A stretch of DNA of 64,000 nucleotides, from positions 1,798,001 through 1,862,000 of the forward strand of contig CAVWLB010000010.1 of the NCBI GenBank assembly GCA_963755695.1. Reading direction: 5' to 3'. Below, in pieces: positions 17,963 to 25,977 of this stretch. The notes under the pieces are model-generated. The model searched no databases, was not told where the DNA came from, and worked only from the letters and a program-made list of their open reading frames with translations. The DNA is from QHWT01 sp963755695. GTDB lineage: Bacteria > Acidobacteriota > Vicinamibacteria > Vicinamibacterales > 2-12-FULL-66-21. Numbering within the stretch: the first letter of the stretch is position 1; each line of letters starts with the position of its first letter. The translations under genes and the position numbers were made by a program.

Positions 17963-17980
17963 TGTAAACACTGCGTAAAC
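17963..17980 (-). promoter_or_regulatory. candidate Pho box (two units) facing the small gene
   Basis: On the minus strand GTTTACG (17980-17974) and GTTTACA (17969-17963), starts 11 bp apart. Position: 83 bp before the ATG of the 68-residue gene. GTTTACA is identical to the first unit of the pstB box. Confidence 0.5.
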
Positions 17981-18078
17981 TCCGTGGGGCGTTAGCCCTA
18001 CCAAATCTCCGTAAAACATTGCAGAGTCTTCACCAACTGGACGCGCGACTGACACACCGCGGGGCTATAACGTCTCTC

Positions 18079-18282
18079 ATGTCTTACTCTGTCACGCTCT
18101 GGTGCGGCTGTGATGTCTACGTGTCGTGCCATCCGAAGACCGGTCTTGCCCACACACGTGTCGTCGAGCGGCGGGGCGAACGCTGTCCCGTCAGGCGCCA
18201 CGAAGTTGGCGCCAGGCTCTGGTTGTGGGAATTGCTGCCGGATTCCGGCCCGGATGTTTCGGCTGAGGCAGCCAATAGCTGA
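18079..18282 (+). CDS. small cysteine-containing hypothetical protein
   Basis: 67 residues from ATG 18079. N-terminal beta strands with VTLWCGCDVYVSCHPKTG and a basic ERCPVRRHEVG give four cysteines and three histidines, a plausible small metal-binding fold, followed by a LWLWELLPDS segment. No signal peptide. It is divergent from the 17674 gene and convergent with glpQ. Function unknown. Confidence 0.5.
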   Translation: MSYSVTLWCGCDVYVSCHPKTGLAHTRVVERRGERCPVRRHEVGARLWLWELLPDSGPDVSAEAANS

Positions 18283-18299
18283 CCCGAACAGCAGAAATG

Positions 18300-19274
18300 C
18301 TAGTCGCGCTTGCCCAATGCCTTCGTCGCGATGTCGGGAAAGTCCGTGAAGATGCCATCGACACCGAGGTCGCGAAACTGTTCGACCTCGGCTTCGGGGC
18401 GTCCACGATATGACGGCGACAGAAATTCCTTGTCGGCACGCAAGGTCCAGATATGCACGAGCAGCCCGGCAGCGTGCGCGCGCGCCACGAGATCGGTGGG
18501 CTCCTTCAGAGTCCCATCCTGATTCGCCGGAATGACGAGCGCCTTGTTCGCGCCAAGCACGTCCGCATAACCCGCGATCGCCTTCAACCCGGCATCGTCC
18601 AAGGGCACGCTCTGTTGGAGATCGACAAGCTGCACCAGCCGCACCGGCGTCTTCCTGCGCAACACCTCGAGATTGTCTTTCTCGAACGACTGAATGAACA
18701 CCGGGGCCTCGCGACGGTTCCAGCCGTGCTTTTCGAGTGACGCGATCAACGCGTCCTCGAGCGGCAGGCCGAGGCCTCGGAAATACGTCGGATGCTTCGT
18801 GTCGGGGTAGACGCCAATCGTACGCCCGACCACGTCGCCGAGCGATTGCACCACGTCCAGGACCTCGTCGAAGGTCGGCACCGGGAACTTCCCGTCATAC
18901 GCGTGAGAGCGGAACGGCAGGCGCTCACGTGCCCGCAGGGTCTTGATTTCGGCAAGCGTGAAGTCTTCACTGAACCAACCGGTGATCGACTGACCGTCGA
19001 CGGTCTTGGTCCGCTTTCGATCGGGAAACCGCTCGGCGGCATCAGTTGTCGCGCCGATCTCGTTTTCATGCCGGGCGATCAGCACCCCGTCCTTGGTGGC
19101 AACCAGGTCGGGCTCGATGAAGTCGGCCCCCATCTCCACCGCGAGCCGGTACGACTCGAGCGTGTGCTCGGGACGATGACCGCTGGCGCCCCGATGGGCG
19201 ATGATCAGGGGACGGTTGGCGGCTGCGGCCGATGCGGAAAGCACCACCAAGAGCATGACACAGCGCTTTGCCAT
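18300..19274 (-). CDS. glpQ: periplasmic glycerophosphodiester phosphodiesterase
   Basis: 324 residues with a signal peptide (MLLVVLSASAAAANRP). It hydrolyses glycerophosphodiesters to glycerol-3-phosphate and an alcohol. GDPD domain: IIAHRGASGHRPEHTLESY with catalytic His and Arg, GADFIEPDLVATKDGVLIAR with the Glu/Asp metal ligands and second His (ARHE), and a C-terminal GVDGIFTDFPD. The insert between strands (YFRGLGLPLEDALIASLEKH) is typical of GlpQ rather than cytoplasmic UgpQ. It is phosphate-scavenging in context, but no Pho box was seen at its own start. Divergent from glgC with a 32-bp gap. Confidence 0.9.
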   Translation of the reverse strand: MAKRCVMLLVVLSASAAAANRPLIIAHRGASGHRPEHTLESYRLAVEMGADFIEPDLVATKDGVLIARHENEIGATTDAAERFPDRKRTKTVDGQSITGWFSEDFTLAEIKTLRARERLPFRSHAYDGKFPVPTFDEVLDVVQSLGDVVGRTIGVYPDTKHPTYFRGLGLPLEDALIASLEKHGWNRREAPVFIQSFEKDNLEVLRRKTPVRLVQLVDLQQSVPLDDAGLKAIAGYADVLGANKALVIPANQDGTLKEPTDLVARAHAAGLLVHIWTLRADKEFLSPSYRGRPEAEVEQFRDLGVDGIFTDFPDIATKALGKRD

Positions 19275-19306
19275 AGCAGTTTGAATCCAGTCTATAAGAT
19301 TAGGCC

Positions 19307-20566
19307 ATGAATGACGTGATGACGCTGATCCTGGGCGGCGGCCGCGGAACCCGGCTCTACCCGCTGACGCACATGCGGTCGAAGCCCGCCGTTCCCATCG
19401 GCGGCAAGTACCGACTGATCGACATCCCCATCAGCAACTGCCTTCACGCGGGGCTGAAGCGCATCTTCGTTCTCACCCAGTTCAACTCCGCGTCGCTCAA
19501 TCGCCACGTCGCGCAGACCTACCGGCTGGACATGTTCTCCGAGGGTTTCGTCGAAGTGCTGGCGGCCGAACAGACCCCCGACAGCTCCGACTGGTTCCAG
19601 GGAACGGCCGACGCCGTGCGGCAGGCGGCGCGGCACTTCGCAGGTCACGAGGCGGATTACTACCTGATCCTCGCCGGCGATCATCTTTATCGCATGGACT
19701 TCTGCGAGTTGATCGACGCTCACATCGAGAGCCACGCTGATATCACCATCGCGGCGCTACCGGTCACGTCCGCCGACGCGACCGAGATGGGTATCTTCCG
19801 CTTCGACGGCGCCGGACAGATCAACGGCTTCGAGGAGAAGCCCAGCGCGGGGCGGCTTACCGAAATGAAAAGCAGTGCGCCGAGAGGATCAACCGTCGGC
19901 GGCCTCTCGCCCGACAAGCCGTTCGTGGCGTCGATGGGAATCTATGTGTTCTCCCGGGACGTGCTGCTCGAGATACTGCAGCGGCCGGGGATCGACTTCG
20001 GCAAGGAGATCATTCCTGCGGCGCTTGGCTCGCTGAAGGTCCACTCCTATCTGTATCGTGGCTACTGGGCTGACGTCGGAACCATCGCCGCCTTCTACGA
20101 CGCGAACATTCAACTCACGCAGCGTGGCGCGCCATTCAACTTCTTTCACGCCCACCGGCCGATCTACACGCACCCTCGCTTTCTTCCCTCGACGCGCACC
20201 TACGACTGCAGTGTCGACACCTCGATCATCGCGGAGGGCTGTTATCTCGATCAGTGCCGCATTGCCGAATCGGTGGTCGGGATCCGCTCGCACGTCGGCG
20301 CCGGGACGTCGATCACCCGGTCGGTTCTGCTGGGGGCCGACTATTACCCGGACGAGAGCGTTGGAGGGCACGAGGTCGAACTGGGTATCGGCCGCGACGT
20401 TGTGCTCGATCGAGTGATCGTCGACAAGAACGCCCGCATCGCCGACGGCGTTCGCCTGGTGAACGATGGGAAGGTGATGAATGCCGACGGCGACGGCTGG
20501 TGCATCCGTGACGGCATCGTCGTCGTGCCGAAAGGGGCCGTCGTGCGAATCGGCACCAGGACCTAG
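19307..20566 (+). CDS. glgC: glucose-1-phosphate adenylyltransferase
   Basis: 419 residues. Makes ADP-glucose from ATP and glucose-1-phosphate for glycogen synthesis. Nucleotidyltransferase domain: ILGGGRGTRLYPLTHMRSKP (about 8-27), GGKYRLIDIPISNCLHAG, FQGTADAVRQ, ILAGDHLYRMD with the catalytic Asp, and FEEKP. VASMGIYVFSRDVL, GYWADVGTIAAFYDAN and the C-terminal left-handed beta helix follow. The N-terminus lacks the longer extension of enterobacterial GlgC; otherwise full length. No other glycogen gene is adjacent. Confidence 0.95.
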   Translation: MNDVMTLILGGGRGTRLYPLTHMRSKPAVPIGGKYRLIDIPISNCLHAGLKRIFVLTQFNSASLNRHVAQTYRLDMFSEGFVEVLAAEQTPDSSDWFQGTADAVRQAARHFAGHEADYYLILAGDHLYRMDFCELIDAHIESHADITIAALPVTSADATEMGIFRFDGAGQINGFEEKPSAGRLTEMKSSAPRGSTVGGLSPDKPFVASMGIYVFSRDVLLEILQRPGIDFGKEIIPAALGSLKVHSYLYRGYWADVGTIAAFYDANIQLTQRGAPFNFFHAHRPIYTHPRFLPSTRTYDCSVDTSIIAEGCYLDQCRIAESVVGIRSHVGAGTSITRSVLLGADYYPDESVGGHEVELGIGRDVVLDRVIVDKNARIADGVRLVNDGKVMNADGDGWCIRDGIVVVPKGAVVRIGTRT

Positions 20567-20772
20567 GGTGCACGAGGGGTGCGCGGCGTGCGCGAGTGCG
20601 GCACCGCCCGCAGCACCAACCGCACCAGACGCACATCCGCACCGAGACTTCGGTCCCACGGCTGGTCCCGCCACTGTCCGCCGGTGCCGAAGTCGAACAA
20701 ATACAAACCTTTCCACGGTTTTGCCGTCTAAGGCGCATGGATGGATGAGAGCGAAGCACGGACGGAGGTCCT

Positions 20773-21285
20773 ATGCTCTCGCTCTTGCCGGTTCTGTTTT
20801 GCGCGGGACTGATTACGTCCTCGTTCCCTGCGTCGAGGGCGGATCTCCTCGAATCTCCGTACCGTCACGTACGGACGACGAATCCGCACGTCCAGCACCT
20901 GCTGGAGATCGGCGTGTCGCACTCGTCCACGTTCGCGTCGCTGCTGGCGCGGCTGAATGCGAGTGATGTGATCGTGTACATCGAGCAGACCGACGATATC
21001 CCCAAGACCCTCGACGGCCGGCTGCTCCTGCTGCCGCTGGCAAACAACCAGCGCTACCTCCGCATCCAGATCAACCGGAATGGTGCGCCCACTGAGTTGA
21101 TTTCACTCATGGGCCACGAGCTGCGTCACGCGATTGAAGTGGCCGAGGCGGTCGACGTCCGCGACGAGCGGGCGCTCGAACAACTCTATCGCCGCATCGG
21201 CTCACCGAGCGCGACCATTCACACCTTCGACACCGACGCGGCGCAATCGACCGGTCGGCGCGTCAGGAAGGAACTGCTCGCGTAG
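20773..21285 (+). CDS. small exported protein with HExxH motif
   Basis: 170 residues. ATG 20773 has GGAGG 7 nt upstream. The signal peptide (LLPVLFCAGLITSSFPASRA) is followed by a short alpha/beta domain. SLMGHELRHAIEVAEA (about 112-127) contains HELRH, a zinc-metalloprotease HExxH motif with a following Glu as possible third ligand. The protein is much smaller than typical metallopeptidases, so it may be a minimal gluzincin or a non-peptidase metal binder. The 206 bp upstream of it hold only irregular GC-rich repeats. Confidence 0.6.
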   Translation: MLSLLPVLFCAGLITSSFPASRADLLESPYRHVRTTNPHVQHLLEIGVSHSSTFASLLARLNASDVIVYIEQTDDIPKTLDGRLLLLPLANNQRYLRIQINRNGAPTELISLMGHELRHAIEVAEAVDVRDERALEQLYRRIGSPSATIHTFDTDAAQSTGRRVRKELLA

Positions 21286-21306
21286 AGGGATTGAGGAAGT
21301 CGTCGA

Positions 21307-21810
21307 TCAGTCCGCGAGATTGCGCAGCATCTTCGGAGTGACGAACCAGCGAAGCGCGCCCACGCCTTTCGGAGGAAGCACGTCGAAATCGATCCGGCAG
21401 ATGCCCCCCTTCTTGAACTCGAGCGGCGCTTTCGCGCCGATCAGTTGCGCGGCAAGCTCTCCGAGATTCGGTTCGTGGCCAACGAGCGCGAGACGGGCCT
21501 TGCGCGCGTGGCGCCCGATCTCCTGAATGACCGCCGCCGGCGTGCCGGCCGGCGCGAGCGCGTCGGTGGTGGTGATCGGCGGCTTGCCCTTGACCACTTC
21601 GGCGAGCACATCAGCAGTCTGACGGGTGCGAACCAGCGGGCTGCTGATGATCTGATCGAACGTCACGTCGAGCGCGACCAGCCCTCTTGCTTGCTTGCGC
21701 AGCTTCGCGATGCCGCCGTTGGTGAGAGGCCGCTTCGAGTCATCCGGCCAGTCTTCGCCACGATTCTCGGCAATGCCGTGGCGCACGAGATAGAGTTCGA
21801 GCATCGCCAT
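21307..21810 (-). CDS. sixA: SixA-like phosphohistidine phosphatase
   Basis: 167 residues, histidine-phosphatase (RHG) fold. LYLVRHGIAE with catalytic His11; DDSKRPLTNGGIAKLRKQA; ISSPLVRTRQTADVLAE with the second Arg; ALVGHEPNLGELAAQL with the second catalytic His. This is the SixA pattern, a family that dephosphorylates phosphohistidine proteins. ATG 21810 overlaps the stop of the CHAD gene (TGATG), so both are one operon. CHAD-SixA pairing is common and associated with polyphosphate/phosphate metabolism; the substrate here is unknown. Confidence 0.88.
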   Translation of the reverse strand: MAMLELYLVRHGIAENRGEDWPDDSKRPLTNGGIAKLRKQARGLVALDVTFDQIISSPLVRTRQTADVLAEVVKGKPPITTTDALAPAGTPAAVIQEIGRHARKARLALVGHEPNLGELAAQLIGAKAPLEFKKGGICRIDFDVLPPKGVGALRWFVTPKMLRNLAD

Positions 21811-22762
21811 CAGTTCCTGGCAATCGCCGCGCGTCTCCGCGCCGGCAGCCCCATCTTCGCGGTCCGGGAACGCCGCGACGCCGTGAGTCTCACGGCAATC
21901 TGCAGCCGCGCCGTCTCGACTGCTTCATGCAGCATCGGCAACATGCCGACGTAGCGACCGTGCAGGTGACGGCACTCGTCTTCGATGCGGCGAGACAGCA
22001 CGGCGAGACCGACGTCGGGTGTGTCGCGGTTTGCCGGGCGCGGAGCGGCCGCGACGGCTGCCACGTGATGCTGCAGCACCTGCAGATCGTGCAAGCGGCC
22101 AAGCGTGTCCTGAACCCGCTTCAACGTGCGCATGGTGGCGCTCGCGGGCGCGGCGCCGCTTTCACTGGCGATTTCAACCGCGTAGCGCAGCTTTTTCGCG
22201 GCAATGCGCACCTGGTGCAAGGCCTCTGGTCGCGTAGATCTGACCCGCTTCGGCGATCGCGCGCTCGAGACGGCGGGCCCTCTTCGCGATGCGCGAGGCC
22301 AGCGCCGCACGCCAGTTGTGCTCGGGCGTCGGTTCGAGAAGCGCCTGGCGTACGGCCTCCAGCCGCTTGGCGAGCTTGTCGCCGTTCACGGCTGCCAGCC
22401 GCTCGTGCATCACGGCGCGGCGCCGTTCGCGTTCTTCGATGACGTGAGCGCGGACGTCGAGGAGCGCCGGCCGCGGAACGCCCGGTTTCTCACCAATTTC
22501 GTCGAGCAGGTGAAGCGTGACGTCGAGTTCCCGGACACTCCCCAGAGCTCGCGTCAGGCGTCGGATTTTGCGGCTGCGCCTTCCCTCGCTGACTGCCAGT
22601 CAAGCCCTCGGTCAGGACCGGCACAGCCTCCCGCAGGCGGCGCGAGGCGACTCGAGCCTGGTGCACACCCGTATCGTCGCCAGCCATCGCCCGCGGCAAA
22701 TGACGGTTCAACGCACGAGTGCGACGTTCGAGAAGACGGACCAGGTTGTTTGAACGGTTCAT
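21810..22762 (-). CDS. CHAD domain protein (polyphosphate-binding), frame-disrupted
   Basis: CHAD (conserved histidine alpha-helical domain) proteins bind polyphosphate. Pieces in three frames: the N-terminus VHQARVASRRLREAVPVL (from 22762), then RRLTRALGSVRELDVTLHLL and AVMHERLAAVNGDKLAKRLE, then ALHQVRIAAKKLRYAVEIAS and LGRLHDLQVLQHHV to the stop. Both half-domain signatures with conserved His/Arg are present, so the full two-half CHAD is there. It is split by indels near 22590 and near 22230. All segments keep family residues, which favours consensus errors over decay. It is divergent from ppx, sharing a 96-bp promoter region with a candidate Pho box, and coupled to sixA. Confidence 0.75.
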
Positions 22763-22798
22763 GGTAGGATCGCGGCCGGCTCGACGGAAACTCCAGTA

Positions 22799-22816
22799 TA
22801 TAACGCGTTTGTAACA
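22799..22816 (+). promoter_or_regulatory. candidate Pho box (two units) between CHAD and ppx
   Basis: TATAACG (22799-22805) and TGTAACA (22810-22816), starts 11 bp apart, 43 bp before the ppx ATG and 37 bp from the CHAD start. It could serve both divergent units. Confidence 0.45.
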
Positions 22817-22858
22817 AGCAAGGCCGCCGCCAGCCGATCCGTTACTTTCCCGCCCTGC

Positions 22859-24533
22859 ATGCGTATTGCTGCCATCGACATCGGAACCAACTCCGATTCA
22901 CATGATCGTCGTCCAGGTCCGGCCCGACTTGTCCTTCGAAGTCATTGACCGGGAAAAGGAAATGGTTCGCCTGGGCGCCGGAGGGCTCGACGGCCGGAGC
23001 CTGACGCCTACCGCCATGACGGCGGCCTCCAGACGCTGGCAAAGTTCAGGCGGCTGGCGGATTCCCACAAAGTGGACGAAATCGTCGCGGCAGCGACCTC
23101 CGCCACTCGTGAGGCTGATAACGGCGGGGATTTCATTGGCGAGGTCCAACGGGAAACCGGAATCAAGATACGGGTCATTTCAGGAACCGAGGAGGCCCGC
23201 CTCATTCATCTGGCCGCCGTCTACGGCGTGGACATCGGCGGCACCCCAGCCGTCGTCATCGATATCGGCGGCGGAAGCGTGGAAATCACGCTCGGGACCA
23301 GCGACCGCACCTGACGCAAGGCCAGAGCTTCAAGCTCGGGCGTCATCCGACTCACGGAACGGTTCGTCAAGCTCGGATCCCTTTCCGAACGGGACGAGCG
23401 CCGCCTGGTCAAGCACATCAACAAGGAGACTCGGGTCCTACGTCGATGGCATCGCCCAACGCAAGTTCGAGCGGGTGATCGGCACATCGGGCACGATCCT
23501 GAGTCTGGGCTCGCTGGCGCTGAACGAGGAGGGCGGGGCCAACCCGGAGGAACTTCGGAATCGCCGCGTCTCGGTGAAGACAATGCACCGGATCCGGAAG
23601 CGGTTGAGCGAGGTCGATCTCGAAGCGCGCCTCCACATGCCCGGGCTCGATCCGCGGCGGGCGGACATTGCCGTGGCGGGCTCGATTCTGCTCGACACGA
23701 TCCTGCGACGCCTCAACGCGCAGCAGTTGACGCTCTGCGACCTCGCGCTCCGCGAAGGGCTGGTGCTCGACTACATTCACCGGAACACTTCACGGATTCG
23801 CAAGGTCGAGCGCTACCCCGACGTCCGCCGCCGGAGTATCGTCGAACTGGGCGAGCGGTGCAGGTACTGGCCGGACCACGCGCAGCAGGTTGCGCGGCTG
23901 GCGCTGGCGCTCTTCGATCAAACCAGGGCGGTGCACAAGCTCGGCGATCGCGAGCGTGAGTGGCTGGAGTATGGCGCGCTGCTGCACGACATCGGCGTCC
24001 ACATCAGCTACGAGAAACATCATCGTCATTCGTATTACCTGATCAAGAACGGCGACCTCCGCGGATTCGACCCGATGGAAATCGAGATCATCGCGCTGAT
24101 CGCGCGGTACCATCGACAAGCGGCGCCGAAGAAATCGCACGAGGGCTACGGCACGCTGAAGGGCGGGCAGCGTCGAATGGTTCGCGCACTGTCGGCGATG
24201 GTCCGGCTCGCCGAAGGCCTGGATCGCAGTCACTCGCAAGCGATATCCGGCGTCGACGTCTTTCCGCGGGGGGATGACTACTCCGTGCACCTTCGTTCCT
24301 CGGGAGACGCGGAACTCGAATTGTGGGCGGCGGTTCGTCATGCGGCGCCGCTCGAAAAGATGCTTGGCCACCCGATTCATTTCGACGTGTCGGGGCGCGA
24401 GCACAAGGAACGCATCGCGAATGCTGAACAACCTGACCACGCCGCACGAGTATCCCGGAAAGCTGTTCGTCGTGGAGGGCATCGACGGGTCCGGAAAAAC
24501 CACGCAACTAGGACTACTGGCGAAGTGGCTTAG
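22859..24533 (+). CDS. ppx: Ppx/GppA exopolyphosphatase with C-terminal HD-like domain, frame-disrupted
   Basis: Exopolyphosphatase / pppGpp phosphohydrolase of the actin-like ASKHA fold. ATG 22859 gives RIAAIDIGTNS, then the frame shifts (extra base near 22895). SFEVIDREKEMVRLGAGGL and, after shifts near 23027, 23313, 23340 and 23425, VDEIVAAATSATREADN, VVIDIGGGSVEITLG, RERFVKLGSL-type residues and FERVIGTSGTILSLGSLAL follow. From about 23440 one frame continues through LCDLALREGLVLDYIHRN. It ends in the C-terminal domain with LEYGALLHDIGVHISYEKHH and IIALIARYHR, an HD-like helical domain. All Ppx motifs survive, so the indels look like sequence errors. The 113-nt overlap with the next gene suggests another indel near 24.4 kb. 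Confidence 0.78.
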
Positions 24534-25116
24534 CGCGGCCGGGCACCCGGTCTTCATGACCGAATGGAATTCCTCGCCGTTGGTGAAGGCGGCAACCAAG
24601 GCCGGCAAGAAGAAGAACGCGCTGACGCCGATGACGTTCAGCCTGCTCCACGCCACCGATTTCGCGGACCGGCTGCTCTACAACATCATCCCGCCGCTGA
24701 AAGCGGGCATGATCGTGCTCGCCGATCGCTACACGTATACCGCCTTCGCTCGAGACGCCGCGCGCGGCGTCGACCGCCGCTGGGTGAGAGAGCTTTACAG
24801 CTTTGCGGCGAAGCCGGATCTTGCGGTGTACTTCCGCGTGCCGATTGACGTGTCGGTCGATCGCCTGGTGGCGCGGCGCGTGAAGCTGAAATTCTATGAA
24901 GCGGGGCTCGACATGGGCTGGAGCACCAATGCTGTGGAAAGCTTCCGCATGTTCCAGGGCAAGGTACTCGACGAGTACGACCGGCTGGTCGACGAGTACG
25001 GCCTCAGTGTCGTGAACGCGAGCGGCAGCATCACCGAGCAGCAGCGCACCTTCCGCAAGCTCGTCTCGCAGCACCTGGAGATCGAGAATCATGAGCAGCT
25101 CGACGAATCTGCCTGA
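24421..25116 (+). CDS. thymidylate-kinase-like P-loop protein 1
   Basis: 231 residues. Walker A GIDGSGKTTQ (20-29, Lys26), a lid/NMP region with ATDFADRLLYNIIPPLKAGM and IVLADRYTYTAFARDAARG matches the dTMP-kinase DRY motif. In place of the dTMP-binding TREPGGT loop it has MTEWNSSPLVK. The second half is longer than a canonical Tmk of about 205 residues. It overlaps the second copy by 26 nt (25091-25116) and follows ppx, so ppx-tmk1-tmk2 probably form one operon. Neighbours suggest a phosphate or polyphosphate-linked nucleotide kinase rather than housekeeping Tmk; this is inference. ATG 24421 is chosen over the upstream frame that overlaps ppx. Confidence 0.75.
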   Translation: MLNNLTTPHEYPGKLFVVEGIDGSGKTTQLGLLAKWLSAAGHPVFMTEWNSSPLVKAATKAGKKKNALTPMTFSLLHATDFADRLLYNIIPPLKAGMIVLADRYTYTAFARDAARGVDRRWVRELYSFAAKPDLAVYFRVPIDVSVDRLVARRVKLKFYEAGLDMGWSTNAVESFRMFQGKVLDEYDRLVDEYGLSVVNASGSITEQQRTFRKLVSQHLEIENHEQLDESA

Positions 25117-25873
25117 GCCGGCCGAGACCGGGCGGCCGGGTCACTATTACAGCTACGGCATCCCTTATCTCTCGATCGACGACTACCCAGGTAAGCTGAT
25201 CGCGGTCGAAGGGACGGACGGCGTCGGCCGCTCGACGCAGATCCGGTTGCTGCGTGAATGGCTGGAGGTGCAGGGCTACGGGGTGGTCGAAACCGGGTGG
25301 ACGCGCTCGGAATTGATGCAGCCGACGATCGAGGTCGCCAAGGGCAGCAACACGCTCAACAAGCTGACCTTCGTTCTGCTCTACGCTACCGACTTCGCGG
25401 ACCGGCTCGAAAAGGAGATCATTCCCGCGCTGAAGGCCGGCTTCATCGTGTTGTCGGATCGCTACATCTTCACCGCGCTGGCGCGGGCCGGCGTCCGCGG
25501 CGTCGATCGTGCGTGGGTCCGCAACCTTTACGGCTTCGGCATCGCGCCGCACCTGGTCTTCTACCTGCGTATCGACGAGAAGACGTTGATCCGCCGCGTC
25601 CTTCAGTCGCGCGGGATGGACTACTGGGAGTCCGGGATGGACCTGAAGCTGGGCGACGACATCTACGAGAGCTTCCGTGCCTACCAGCGGGCGTTGTTGA
25701 AAGAGTATGGGTCGATGGCGGACGAATTCGGTTTCCGCGTGCTCGACGCGCGCCGGAAGGTCGACGTGATTCAGGACGAACTACGGCGGCAGATCGCGGC
25801 ATTCCTCGCAGAATCGGATGTGCCGGCCGGCGGGTGGCGCGCGGGCGGCGTCAACGATTTGCCAAATGCCTGA
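25091..25873 (+). CDS. thymidylate-kinase-like P-loop protein 2 with Arg in the P-loop
   Basis: 260 residues, clearly homologous to the preceding gene: YPGKLIAVEGTDGVGRSTQ against YPGKLFVVEGIDGSGKTTQ, YATDFADRLEKEIIPALKAG, LSDRYIFTALARAGVRGVDR. The invariant P-loop lysine is arginine here (Arg47), which normally cripples nucleotide hydrolysis. The substrate loop is GWTRSELMQ instead of TREPGGT. It has a 35-residue N-terminal extension rich in Tyr/Gly. Tandem arrangement with overlapping frames suggests an obligate pair in which copy 2 may be regulatory; that is a hypothesis. Followed by a Pho box and pstB. Confidence 0.72.
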   Translation: MSSSTNLPEPAETGRPGHYYSYGIPYLSIDDYPGKLIAVEGTDGVGRSTQIRLLREWLEVQGYGVVETGWTRSELMQPTIEVAKGSNTLNKLTFVLLYATDFADRLEKEIIPALKAGFIVLSDRYIFTALARAGVRGVDRAWVRNLYGFGIAPHLVFYLRIDEKTLIRRVLQSRGMDYWESGMDLKLGDDIYESFRAYQRALLKEYGSMADEFGFRVLDARRKVDVIQDELRRQIAAFLAESDVPAGGWRAGGVNDLPNA

Positions 25874-25916
25874 TCTCTCGCGGCCACGACTGGCGTCAAC
25901 CACCGATCCACCCGAA

Positions 25917-25945
25917 GTTTACACACCCGTTACATCTCAGTAACC
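25917..25945 (+). promoter_or_regulatory. candidate Pho box (three units) upstream of pstB
   Basis: GTTTACA (25917-25923), CGTTACA (25928-25934), AGTAACC (25939-25945): exact 11-bp spacing, 32 bp before the pstB ATG. Confidence 0.65.
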
Positions 25946-25977
25946 CCCGCGAAACCGGCCAACCCTAGCATGAAGCG

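Noticed and set aside
22859..24533. ppx and CHAD called as decayed pseudogenes
   Set aside because: Residues remain conserved across every frame change and no premature stops arise by substitution; errors are more likely, so they are kept as disrupted CDS.
24421..25873. Polyphosphate kinase 2 identity for the two P-loop proteins
   Set aside because: They carry the Tmk DRY and ATDFADR motifs, not the PPK2 NRSHYE-type motif.
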